Shown: positions 16,911 through 25,060 of the stretch, one piece after another | Layout: every line of letters starts with the position of its first letter | Numbering within the stretch: position 1 is the first letter of the stretch | Assembly: GCA_945871445.1 (NCBI GenBank) | Contig: CAMBWI010000003.1 | Location: 21,287-85,286, forward strand | Direction: 5' to 3' | DNA from: Singulisphaera sp. GP187 | GTDB taxonomy: Bacteria > Planctomycetota > Phycisphaerae > Phycisphaerales > SM1A02 | DNA length: 64,000 bases | Notes under the pieces: generated by a model | The model's database searches: none | What the model was told of the DNA's origin: nothing | Seen by the model: the letters and a program-made list of their open reading frames with translations, nothing else | Position numbers and translations under genes: made by a program

Positions 16911-17210
16911 TCAGGAACGGTGATGATGTCGAATTCGATCCTTGTAATGTGACAATTGTCGTGCTCCGCGGTCAACTGCGAGATCGACGCAGGCATAGAG
17001 ATCGCGGTGTCGATAGTTGCAAACGAAGTCCGTATGTTTCTCGACATCAGATCGAATTTCAACGTGGTACCCCCTGGGTGCTCTTTCGACTGTGACCGCA
17101 AGTTGTTGCAGCCCGTTGAAGAAGCGCGGAAGTTTGCCAACCTTCGACTTGATGTAATTGGTCAGAGCTTCGGTCAGTTCCATGTGTTTAGCGCAAATTG
17201 TGATGAGCAC
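16911..17210 (-). CDS. hpf: Ribosome hibernation promoting factor, short form
   Basis: A 99-residue HPF/RaiA-family protein that binds the 30S decoding region in resting cells: LITICAKHMELTEALTNYIKSKVGKL, then a VTVERAP segment, then DLYACVDLAVDRGARQLSHYKDR. There is no C-terminal dimerisation domain, so it is the short form. The start is the GTG at 17210, preceded by GGAGGA (17223-17218) at 7 nt. Upstream starts in the same frame overlap another ORF and add non-family residues. The order hpf-ptsN-HPr matches part of the classical rpoN operon, but rpoN is absent. Confidence 0.85.
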   Translation of the reverse strand: MLITICAKHMELTEALTNYIKSKVGKLPRFFNGLQQLAVTVERAPRGYHVEIRSDVEKHTDFVCNYRHRDLYACVDLAVDRGARQLSHYKDRIRHHHRS

Positions 17211-17214
17211 GTTT

Positions 17215-17451
17215 CTATCCTCCAATTCTGGCGGACAATCGGTCATGCATCGGCAACCGCTGCCGCAGGGATATCGCCGTCTTGCGCCCATTTTCGGCGC
17301 GGTAGACAGTGAGATCACGCACGACCTTCACTGGAAATGTTAGCCCTGTTCGGCGATTTACAAGCGCTTTCATAGGCGAAAAACCAACAAAATGTGCCGG
17401 AAGGCTTTTGCTTGAATTTCTGCTTGCGAATTTGCTTGAAGTCGTTTTCAC
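17215..17451 (-). CDS. Small basic protein of unknown function
   Basis: A 78-codon ORF whose GTG start overlaps the TGA of the HExxH/PDZ gene (GTGA) and whose TAG stop lies 4 nt before the hpf start, with the hpf SD site immediately before that stop. The part from an internal ATG at 17373 is strongly basic (MKALVNRRTGLTFPVKVVRD...). I recognise no family. The tight fit between two real genes and the coupled start argue that it is translated; lack of a known relative keeps confidence moderate. Confidence 0.45.
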   Translation of the reverse strand: MKTTSSKFASRNSSKSLPAHFVGFSPMKALVNRRTGLTFPVKVVRDLTVYRAENGRKTAISLRQRLPMHDRLSARIGG

Positions 17452-18941
17452 GGGGGAGTTGCAATTCCTGATGCCAGGTACACCTCTACTATCGAATACA
17501 AATTGCTTCTGCGAAAGCGAACTTTGATATTTTCTCCAGATCGTCGTTCTGACATTGCAAGCAAATAGTCTCCAACGGATCGAATTTCCGTTGGCCCAAT
17601 ATCCGTAATGACGTCTCCGACTCGAATTCCTGCCTTTGCAGCAGGTCCACCAGGTTGCACAGCGTCAATTCGCACTCCATCGGGAAGATTGGAAATCGTG
17701 GTTCCCATCACCCCGTCACCAGGGTCGATGGTCGAATCCTGCCGACCGGCATCGTGAACCCATGCCTTCCATTGGGCTTCGATTCGACCGATTGGCACGC
17801 CAAATGCTGCTTCGAGGGCGCGGCGACCAGACGGGTCTACATCCCAACTTGCGGTGTAGATCTGATACCAGCTTGTCAATTTTCCTTGCGAAGCGATGTA
17901 CATCAACATGGATCTTGCTTGGGCATAATTCCATTTTGCTTGAGCCATAAAAGATTTGGAATCGAGCAGGAAGAAGTCGGCCCACGGCATTGAATTGTGC
18001 TGTCGAATTCGATCGAATGCATCGTTGGTTCGAAGATTGGGAAGAATGATGAGTTCGCCGCTTGGACCCAATTGCCAATCTTCAAAGAGAGTGGCAAGTC
18101 CCTCTTGAATCCAGACTGGATGCCGCTGCTGCAAGCGTTGCATCTGTCCATAGTGTCGCAGGTGCGTGTACTCATGCCGAAGAGTTGCCCCCGTATCACG
18201 CGAGACGAGTCGCCGATCTTCGTGAACATACAGGCCTCCCTGCTGAGCATCTTCAAGAAACTTATCCGCATCTGCAGGAGTTGCGATCACCATCAAGACA
18301 CTTTCTGTTTGAATTTCTCCAAAGAGAGTCTTGGAAAGTGTCGTCGATAATTTTTCAATCGTCTTCATTGTTCGACGAAATCCTTCAGGTTCGACCGCGT
18401 ACGCCAAGATGAGATTGAGAGATGGTTTTTCTTCGATGCGATATCGCCCACCACCAAACTGTCCAAGCCACGCTTGCAGCGAACGCCGTGCGATTGCGTC
18501 AGATCCGGTTGCTTTTTCATTGGTATTGGATTCAGGCGAATTATTCGATTGCTGTTGATTCTTCGCAGTATCACGCAATTCATTTCGAACCGTGCGTACT
18601 TGTTCCCAAGATTCGTGTGATCGCAGACGAATGAAATCTGGATGTTCATCGAGTGCTTTGTCATCCACCCATCCTGCACGCAAAGATCTGATTGCATAAA
18701 TCGCTGCGCCACGTGAATCGCCGATTCGTGATGCAACCTTTGCTGCATCGAGAAGGACTTGGGCATCGTCAGGATGAATCGAAAGATACGAGTCGATCAT
18801 CTCAAGAGCTTCGCTTCCACGATCGCTTGCGAGGAGTCGTGGCACGGCAAGTTCGAGTTGTTCTTTCGATGGGGGAATTGTGCTTCCCATTGGGCGCATC
18901 GCAAGCGATCCGAGTGCGATCAATATCAACCATTGTTGCAT
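17448..18941 (-). CDS. Exported HExxH metallopeptidase-like protein with PDZ domain
   Basis: A 497-residue protein with an N-terminal hydrophobic segment (residues 1-20), TPR-like helices (about 28-90), a gluzincin-like domain with HEYTHLRHY (HExxH zinc motif, about residue 260) followed by WIQEGLATLFED, where the Glu is a likely third ligand, and a C-terminal PDZ domain (about 405-490: VRIDAVQPGGPAAKAGIRVGDVI). A periplasmic or surface peptidase is likely; the target is unknown. TAACAT, which contains the purN stop codon, lies 6 nt before the ATG. Confidence 0.7.
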   Translation of the reverse strand: MQQWLILIALGSLAMRPMGSTIPPSKEQLELAVPRLLASDRGSEALEMIDSYLSIHPDDAQVLLDAAKVASRIGDSRGAAIYAIRSLRAGWVDDKALDEHPDFIRLRSHESWEQVRTVRNELRDTAKNQQQSNNSPESNTNEKATGSDAIARRSLQAWLGQFGGGRYRIEEKPSLNLILAYAVEPEGFRRTMKTIEKLSTTLSKTLFGEIQTESVLMVIATPADADKFLEDAQQGGLYVHEDRRLVSRDTGATLRHEYTHLRHYGQMQRLQQRHPVWIQEGLATLFEDWQLGPSGELIILPNLRTNDAFDRIRQHNSMPWADFFLLDSKSFMAQAKWNYAQARSMLMYIASQGKLTSWYQIYTASWDVDPSGRRALEAAFGVPIGRIEAQWKAWVHDAGRQDSTIDPGDGVMGTTISNLPDGVRIDAVQPGGPAAKAGIRVGDVITDIGPTEIRSVGDYLLAMSERRSGENIKVRFRRSNLYSIVEVYLASGIATPP

Positions 18942-18950
18942 CGCAATATG

Positions 18951-19538
18951 TTAGTGCTGTCGCGCAGCCCAGATTCGAATCGCTTCAGGAAAGGCGATTC
19001 GTTCTTCGACACCGATGCGCTTTGCAAGCGATTGCGCATCATCGCTTGGCAAGACTGAAACTCGCCGCTGCACGATTGTTTCGCCGTGGTCATATCGATC
19101 ATCCACAAGATGCACGGTGCATCCAGATTCGCGCGCACCGCTGGCGATCACCGCTTCATGCACATGATCCCCATACATTCCTTGTCCACCGAAAGCAGGC
19201 AACAAAGCAGGGTGAATGTTGAGCGCGCGACCCGTCCACGGTCCGACACGCAGTGGTCGCAAATATCCACCTAAAACGACCAATTCTATTTTGTGCGCGC
19301 GGAGTAAATCATCCAATTGATCACTCGCCTGCGCAGAAGATTTGCCAGGAAGAACCACAACTTGCCGATCAGAACCAGCGCATCGAGTGATCGCCGGAAT
19401 ATCCTCACGATGAGCGACGATCAGAGCAATATGAATTGGAATCTCCCCGCGCTGCGAGCATTCAATCAGGTTGAGAGCAGTCGTGCCACCACCAGAAACA
19501 AGAACCGCGGTGACGAATCTCCGACCAGATTCGCTCAA
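18951..19538 (-). CDS. purN: Phosphoribosylglycinamide formyltransferase
   Basis: A 195-residue GAR transformylase using 10-formyl-THF in purine synthesis. The catalytic core is conserved: LNIHPALLPAFGGQGMYGDHVHEAVI (Asn and His of the active site), ESGCTVHLVDDRYDHG (catalytic Asp). The N-terminal nucleotide loop reads SGGGTTALNL in place of the common SGSGTN. It starts with TTG in a TTGA overlap with the thioesterase stop, with GGAG about 10 nt upstream, so it is translated by coupling. Confidence 0.85.
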   Translation of the reverse strand: MSESGRRFVTAVLVSGGGTTALNLIECSQRGEIPIHIALIVAHREDIPAITRCAGSDRQVVVLPGKSSAQASDQLDDLLRAHKIELVVLGGYLRPLRVGPWTGRALNIHPALLPAFGGQGMYGDHVHEAVIASGARESGCTVHLVDDRYDHGETIVQRRVSVLPSDDAQSLAKRIGVEERIAFPEAIRIWAARQH

Positions 19539-19948
19539 GTGATCGAACTCCCATCGTCGGAGTTCAGCGTAGGAGGATTCGTAAACGGAATCGGTTTGTG
19601 ATTCGCATCCAGAGCGACCATCTTGACGATGGAATCAGTGACACGCACATTTTCCCTTGTGGCATAGCGCTCCGACTCAACAAGAATTCGTATCGTGACG
19701 GAAGAACGACCTGTTGAGATTGTCTTTGCCCGGAGCGTGACCAATTCTCCAACAAAAACCGGAGCAACAAATTCAATTCGTTCAACCATGACAGTGACCC
19801 AGCGGTGCAGTCCCATTGATCTCGCATGGACATACGCCGCCTGATCGATATAGCTCATGATGACACCGCCGAAGACCGTCCCGCTGTGATTTGTGTCACG
19901 CGGCATGGTCATTACTCGAAGCACAAGTTCACCATCTGGATGCGGCAT
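19535..19948 (-). CDS. Acyl-CoA thioesterase, hotdog fold (YciA-like)
   Basis: A 137-residue hotdog thioesterase. DTNHSGTVFGGVIMSYIDQAA is the family signature: DxNxxGxxFGG with the Asp of the central helix. ERIEFVAPVFVGELVTLRAK is the second conserved block. The probable role is hydrolysis of acyl-CoA; chain-length preference is unknown. TAGGAT lies 7 nt before the ATG, within the 32-bp gap after uvrA. Confidence 0.8.
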   Translation of the reverse strand: MPHPDGELVLRVMTMPRDTNHSGTVFGGVIMSYIDQAAYVHARSMGLHRWVTVMVERIEFVAPVFVGELVTLRAKTISTGRSSVTIRILVESERYATRENVRVTDSIVKMVALDANHKPIPFTNPPTLNSDDGSSIT

Positions 19949-19980
19949 AGTTGCGATCCTAACCGCTGCAGATCAGGAAG

Positions 19981-22953
19981 TCAGGTTGAGCGCAGTGAAG
20001 CTTTTTTTACCAGTTTGCGAAGTGATTTTTCGGCGACGGCTGAGGCCTTTTTGCGCGGCATGCCAAGCATGCGACGCAGATAGTGTCCAGTACTACTTGT
20101 TGGATGCGCTGCGACATCTTCTGGCGTGCCGACAGTGATGAGTGTTCCACCTGCATCTCCACCTTCAGGTCCAAGATCGATAATCCAATCGGCTGATTTG
20201 ACGACATCCAAATTATGTTCGATGACAACGAGCGTGTGTCCAGAATCTCGCAAGCGTTGCAGGACAGTCATTAGTCGAGCCACATCTGCGAAATGCAACC
20301 CAGTTGTGGGTTCGTCAAGAACATAAAGTGTGTGTCCATTCGCTTGACTGCCAAGTTCAGTTGCCAACTTTATGCGCTGTGCTTCACCGCCCGACATTGT
20401 GGTCGAAGCTTGTCCGAGTTGCAGATATCCCAATCCGACATCACGCAGGCATGCAAGCATGCGTGAGATCTTGGTGTTCGCTTCGAAGAACAAACATGCG
20501 TCATCAACTGTCATGTTCAGCACATCTGCAATTGATTTGCCCCGATATCGAATTTCAAGTGTCTCGCGATTGAATCGAGTGCCGCGGCACGCCTCGCATT
20601 CCACAAAGACATCTGGAAGAAAATGCATTTCGATTCTGCGAACACCTTGCCCTTGGCAAGTCTCGCATCGGCCGCCTTTGACATTGAAAGAAAAACGACC
20701 AATTGGATACCCGCGAATCTTCGCTTCTGGCACGCGGGTATACACTTGTCGGATATGGTCAAAAATACCTGTATATGTAGCTGGATTGGACCTTGGAGTT
20801 CGCCCGATAGGGGACTGGTCCACTTCGATCACTCGATCGACTTGATCAAATCCGTGAACGGAAGTGTGCTTTCCAGGAACGACGCGCATTCCAGAGACAT
20901 CTCGTTGTGCAACGCGCAAAAGAATGTCACCAACTAATGTGCTCTTGCCACTGCCGGAAACTCCAGTCACGCAAATGAAACCGCCGAGTGGAAACGAGAC
21001 ATCAATTTGTTTCAGATTATTCTCACTCGCTCCTTTGATGGTGATTGAACGTTTCGCTTTCAGTGGCGTGCGTTGGATCGGAACTGGAATAGAGAGCGCT
21101 CCGCTGAGATATTTGCCAGTGATGCTTTCAGGTGTCGAACAGATATCGTTGAAAGAACCTTGCGCAACGATCAATCCACCGTGGCGACCTGGTCCTGGTC
21201 CCACATCGATCAAATGATCCGCTGCACGAATCGTGTCTTCATCATGCTCGACCACGAGAACGGTGTTGCCGAGGGTGGTCAGCCTGCGAAGCGTCGCAAC
21301 CAAACGGTCGTTATCGCGTTGATGCAATCCGATTGTTGGTTCATCCAAGACATAACAAACGCCAACAAGGCCAGAGCCCACCTGAGTTGCCAATCGAATG
21401 CGCTGCGCCTCGCCTCCAGAAAGAGTGGAAGATGTGCGATCGAGAGTCAGATAGTTCAGTCCAACAGAGTTCAAGAATCCCAAGCGAGCGTCGATCTCTT
21501 TTAGAATTGGTTCTGAGATTGTTTTCTGCGCTGGAGTCAAAGTGAGTGTTGCCAGGAATTGGCGCGCAAATTCGATCGAAAGGCCAGAAATTTGGGCGAT
21601 ATTCATCGGTTGTTTCTTGCCGTGCAGCAGAACCGAACGCGCTTCTGGGCGCAGTCGACTTCCGCCACAAGAATCGCATGGTCGATTGCCGGTGTACGCA
21701 TGAAGTCGTTCTCGAACAAATGCGCTTTCCGTTTCGATGTATCGCCTGCGCAAGTTGGGAAGTACGCCTTCGAAGGAGAATCCCAATTTCGCCTCGTCTT
21801 CTTCAGTGATTCCATGCATAAGCATCTGTCGAATGCGTGCTGGAAGTTTTGCGTAAGGAGTCGAAGGGTCTGTTTGTGTATCCGCGCAGAATCTTTTCAG
21901 CGTTCTCGAATACCAAATGTTCATTCTGCGTCCATTTTTGCGCCACGGTTCGATTGCTCCTTCTGCAACTCCGCGTGAAGGGTCTGCGACCACAAGCGCT
22001 TCGTCAAATTCATTGACACATCCCAACCCTGCGCACGCAGTGCACGCGCCATGGGGAGAATTGAAGGAGAACAATCGAGGTTCCATCTCTTCAAGAGAAC
22101 ATTCTGGATGATCTGGGCAAGCAAACTTTTCGCTATAGCGAACTTCCTTCCATGCATCGCCATTCTCGACGAGAATCATGAGCGCTCCCGATCCACTGCG
22201 CAAAGCAGTCTCGACACTTTCAGAAAGTCGTTGGCGCTCGGCTGCAATTGGCGCCAATCGATCGACAACTGCTTCAATGTCGTGCATCTCATAACGCTTC
22301 AATTTCAGCGGATTTTCGCCACCCGACTTCAGCGCATCGCGCAGATCAATGATGGTTCCATCGACACGAATTCGTACAAAGCCGCTGCGCTGCAATTCCT
22401 CTGCGACATCCTTGTGATATCCCTTCTTCGAGCGAATGATTGGAGCGCAGACCATGATCTTTTTCCCATCGAAGGTCGACAAAATATTTTCAACAATCTG
22501 TGTTGCGGTTGTCGCTGAGATCGGCTTGCCGCATTGCTTTCCATTTTGATCGCGGTGCCAACAACGCGGATCTCCGCAACGAGCGAGGAGAAGTCGCAAA
22601 TAGTCATAGATCTCGGTGGTCGTGGCAACAGTTGATCGAGGCGTATGACCTCCAGATCGTTGCTCGATCGCAATGGTGGGGGGCAGTCCATCGACTGACT
22701 CCACATTCGGCTTCTTCATCTGATCGAGAAACTGCCGCGCATATGCGCTGAGGCTCTCCATGTACTTCCGTTGCCCCTCGGCAAAGATCGTGTCGAATGC
22801 CAAAGAGCTCTTTCCGCTGCCAGAAACCCCTGTAATTACAACAAATTGATCTCGAGGTACATGAACATCGATACCTCGTAGGTTGTGCTCGCGCGCACCT
22901 TTGACACGAATAAATCGCCCTTGGTCGGCATCAATGTGAGTTTTTTGGTTCAT
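19981..22953 (-). CDS. uvrA: Excinuclease ABC subunit A
   Basis: A 990-residue UvrA, slightly longer than usual (about 940). UvrA scans for DNA lesions in nucleotide excision repair. Two ABC ATPase modules are visible: GVSGSGKSSLAFDTIFAEGQRKY (first Walker A), LSGGEAQRIRLA (first signature), GVSGSGKSTLVGD (second Walker A), MSGGEAQRIKLA (second signature). The zinc modules include CDSCGGSRL and CETCQGQG...CEACRG. The extra length is at the C-terminus, a Lys/Ser-rich tail. No SD site or leaderless box is obvious upstream. Confidence 0.97.
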   Translation of the reverse strand: MNQKTHIDADQGRFIRVKGAREHNLRGIDVHVPRDQFVVITGVSGSGKSSLAFDTIFAEGQRKYMESLSAYARQFLDQMKKPNVESVDGLPPTIAIEQRSGGHTPRSTVATTTEIYDYLRLLLARCGDPRCWHRDQNGKQCGKPISATTATQIVENILSTFDGKKIMVCAPIIRSKKGYHKDVAEELQRSGFVRIRVDGTIIDLRDALKSGGENPLKLKRYEMHDIEAVVDRLAPIAAERQRLSESVETALRSGSGALMILVENGDAWKEVRYSEKFACPDHPECSLEEMEPRLFSFNSPHGACTACAGLGCVNEFDEALVVADPSRGVAEGAIEPWRKNGRRMNIWYSRTLKRFCADTQTDPSTPYAKLPARIRQMLMHGITEEDEAKLGFSFEGVLPNLRRRYIETESAFVRERLHAYTGNRPCDSCGGSRLRPEARSVLLHGKKQPMNIAQISGLSIEFARQFLATLTLTPAQKTISEPILKEIDARLGFLNSVGLNYLTLDRTSSTLSGGEAQRIRLATQVGSGLVGVCYVLDEPTIGLHQRDNDRLVATLRRLTTLGNTVLVVEHDEDTIRAADHLIDVGPGPGRHGGLIVAQGSFNDICSTPESITGKYLSGALSIPVPIQRTPLKAKRSITIKGASENNLKQIDVSFPLGGFICVTGVSGSGKSTLVGDILLRVAQRDVSGMRVVPGKHTSVHGFDQVDRVIEVDQSPIGRTPRSNPATYTGIFDHIRQVYTRVPEAKIRGYPIGRFSFNVKGGRCETCQGQGVRRIEMHFLPDVFVECEACRGTRFNRETLEIRYRGKSIADVLNMTVDDACLFFEANTKISRMLACLRDVGLGYLQLGQASTTMSGGEAQRIKLATELGSQANGHTLYVLDEPTTGLHFADVARLMTVLQRLRDSGHTLVVIEHNLDVVKSADWIIDLGPEGGDAGGTLITVGTPEDVAAHPTSSTGHYLRRMLGMPRKKASAVAEKSLRKLVKKASLRST

Positions 22954-23101
22954 TGTGTGGGTCTGTAATAACTGACAAATTCAAAAAAGAACAAAGAAAA
23001 GTGGAAATGTTGCGCAGTCGGGGTATAGTAGTTCAGCGAATTGTGCATCTCTCGGTTCAATTTGACCGAATGGCTGTACACGAAAGCAGTTCCCCGTGTC
23101 C

Positions 23102-23368
23102 ATGTCAACCACCCAATCTTCACTCTTCAGCCCTTCGGTGGCAACTGTGGCCACAGCAGAGAAGAATGATGCAATTTCCGCAGGAACTTCAGCGCGAATT
23201 CGTCCTTCGAAGAGTGCTTCAATGCCACGACCCGTAGTGAAAGATATGGACTTGGATGGCGGCTTGGAAGTCGGTTTGGATAACGGCCCTGGATTTGGAC
23301 ATGATCTTGGCGCATTGCGGGGAACTCGGATTCGTCTGAGAGGTTCTATCGCTTCGAAGCCAGTCTGA
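23102..23368 (+). CDS. Possible small protein, unknown function
   Basis: An 88-codon ORF in the 581-bp gap between uvrA and the hydrolase gene. Its codons resemble those of the neighbours, and a TATAGT box (23024-23029) lies about 70 nt upstream. The C-terminal half has an acidic, glycine-rich stretch (DMDLDGGLEVGLDNGPGFGHDLG) and then basic residues. Its stop codon falls inside a perfect hairpin. I know no family, and there is no SD site. The remaining 154 bp up to the hydrolase stop codon hold small hairpins but no gene I can support. Confidence 0.35.
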   Translation: MSTTQSSLFSPSVATVATAEKNDAISAGTSARIRPSKSASMPRPVVKDMDLDGGLEVGLDNGPGFGHDLGALRGTRIRLRGSIASKPV

Positions 23369-23380
23369 CGGTGTCAGACT
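23362..23380 (+). terminator. Perfect hairpin over a stop codon
   Basis: AGTCTGAC-GGT-GTCAGACT: an 8-bp stem with a 3-nt loop. The TGA of the small ORF lies in the left arm. There is no U-tract, so it could act as a processing or pausing hairpin more than as a classical terminator. Confidence 0.35.
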
Positions 23381-23534
23381 CATTCACCTTGCAAATTTTA
23401 GAATAAGTATCTCAGTTTTTCTACGCTCGCAATAAAGCGCGACACGATCTGATGAGTCCGAGTGTGTTGTGGGAATCTCCCATACAAGTTTGCCCCACGA
23501 GATTGCTCGGGATAAAACAATCGAAAGAAAATAC

Positions 23535-24521
23535 TCAGCGCCGAATTGAGCGCAGGAACTGCATGGCAGCTTGCGATAGTGCGCTGTTTGGATTGGAATT
23601 CAAATGTGCTCCAAGGTCGTCGTGTGTGCAGTTCGTTTCGACGGTCATCGCGACTCCAGCACGATCGGCCATCCCACGCACATGATCGAGCGGAACAACT
23701 TGGTCAAGCTGTGAGCCGACAATCAAGAGTGGAACATTATTCGCCTGGATTTTTTTGAGCGCAGCAGTCGTGCTTGATTCTCTTCCGCAGATCAAATGCA
23801 GGCATATCTCTGCAAGTTTGGCGAATGGAATTGCAGGCAATGCTCTTGCTTTGAGTCGATTTCCCAGTGGTTCTTTCAGCGATTCATAAGGCGCAAATGC
23901 AACGACCCCTTCCAGCGAAGAGGTCGGTAACAGAGATGCAACGCGCAGAGCGATACTTGCGCCTAGAGAATGACCAACCAACAACACGCGTTTGTTTCGT
24001 TGTGATTCGCTTTTCGCACCGGCGATGAGATCGTGAACCAAGGCGACGATCGCTGGGATGTCGGCAGATCCAAGAGTCGTTGGCCCTTGGGGCGATTCTC
24101 CATGACCATCAAGATCAATCAGCCATAGTTCAGAACTTGCTTTGAGCCACGGATCGATCCGACGAAGCGAGTCGATACGCGATCTTCGCCAACCATGAAT
24201 GATGATGGTGATGGCACCACCGGCATCGCCACCGCATACTCGCCAAGCCATTTTATCTTTTGCCCATTTTTCCTCGGTGAATGTCAGACCCATCTCCGAG
24301 GGATCGACTGGAATGCCTCGGCCAAGCGCCCAACCAATCGTTGCGCGTGATGGAAATCGTGCATCGGCCACAACTCCAAATAGAAAAATCACTCCCACAA
24401 GAAAACCGCCAATGAGAAATAAAAGTGCGAGGCCCACGGGCGTGATCTTTATGGATTCGTTCTTGGTGCTTCGACCAATCGAGCGCCTTCGCTGCGTCGT
24501 GAGGTGAGAAATGCCTCGCAT
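23535..24521 (-). CDS. Membrane-anchored alpha/beta hydrolase
   Basis: A protein of about 328 residues with one N-terminal transmembrane segment (VGLALLFLIGGFLVGVIFLF) and an alpha/beta hydrolase domain: HGWRRSR oxyanion region, DLDGHGES, VGHSLGASIALR (nucleophile Ser in GHSLG), VGSQLDQVVP (acid Asp) and a C-terminal CTHDDLG (His). It is probably a serine esterase or lipase facing the periplasm. The ATG at 24521 lies inside the end of fchA (overlap of 73 nt); a start at 24545 is possible. Confidence 0.75.
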   Translation of the reverse strand: MRGISHLTTQRRRSIGRSTKNESIKITPVGLALLFLIGGFLVGVIFLFGVVADARFPSRATIGWALGRGIPVDPSEMGLTFTEEKWAKDKMAWRVCGGDAGGAITIIIHGWRRSRIDSLRRIDPWLKASSELWLIDLDGHGESPQGPTTLGSADIPAIVALVHDLIAGAKSESQRNKRVLLVGHSLGASIALRVASLLPTSSLEGVVAFAPYESLKEPLGNRLKARALPAIPFAKLAEICLHLICGRESSTTAALKKIQANNVPLLIVGSQLDQVVPLDHVRGMADRAGVAMTVETNCTHDDLGAHLNSNPNSALSQAAMQFLRSIRR

Positions 24522-25060
24522 GCGGTGCGAGCGGCGGTGTCGCAAAGTTGTGGAAGGTTGACTTGAACATTCAAGAGAGCACTTTCCATTGCGGTATGTG
24601 CGAAGAGTTGGGCAATGCGAAGATCGCTTGCGAGTTGTGCCGAAGTGATCTTTGACATCGAAGCGAGCGCGGCAAGCACAGCCATAGAAAGATCGGCAAT
24701 TGCACTTGGAGCTGCGATTGCCTCATTCACGGTGGCGTGCCATTCAGGGAGCGCAGTTCTCTCAGCTGGGGGAATTTTCCAGAGCGAATTTAATTTCAAA
24801 TATGCGCTGGCATCTCGATCTGCGAGTTGGAGCGCATCGATGCGGGCGCTACTGAAGATCAAGTCAAGTTTTTCTAGCCGAAGTTGATGTTCAGCAAATT
24901 TTGGTTTTCCAAGTGTGTATGCGATGACCATTGATCCCAACGCAGAAGCTTGTGCAAGAATGCACGCCGCCGCTGCGCCACCGCCTGGAACTGGTTGCTT
25001 TGCAGCAAGAGCAGTGACGAATGCATCGACTGTCATCTTTGCGATTGGAGTGTGAGTCAT
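24449..25060 (-). CDS. fchA: Formiminotetrahydrofolate cyclodeaminase-like protein
   Basis: A 203-residue member of the FTCD_C family (the cyclodeaminase that turns formimino-THF into methenyl-THF). VDAFVTALAAKQPVPGGGAAAAC is the typical N-terminal signature with the PGGG loop. The remainder is helical, as expected of the family. The ATG overlaps the pheT stop by 4 nt (ATGA). A standalone cyclodeaminase without a formiminotransferase nearby leaves the pathway open. Confidence 0.75.
   Translation of the reverse strand: MTHTPIAKMTVDAFVTALAAKQPVPGGGAAAACILAQASALGSMVIAYTLGKPKFAEHQLRLEKLDLIFSSARIDALQLADRDASAYLKLNSLWKIPPAERTALPEWHATVNEAIAAPSAIADLSMAVLAALASMSKITSAQLASDLRIAQLFAHTAMESALLNVQVNLPQLCDTAARTACEAFLTSRRSEGARLVEAPRTNP

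Noticed and set aside
23449..23534. Hammerhead-ribozyme-like core CTGATGAGTCCGAG followed by a possible stem CTCGGGAT
   Set aside because: The conserved GAAA after stem II is missing (GATAAAA instead) and no stem I/III or cleavage site fits; likely chance.
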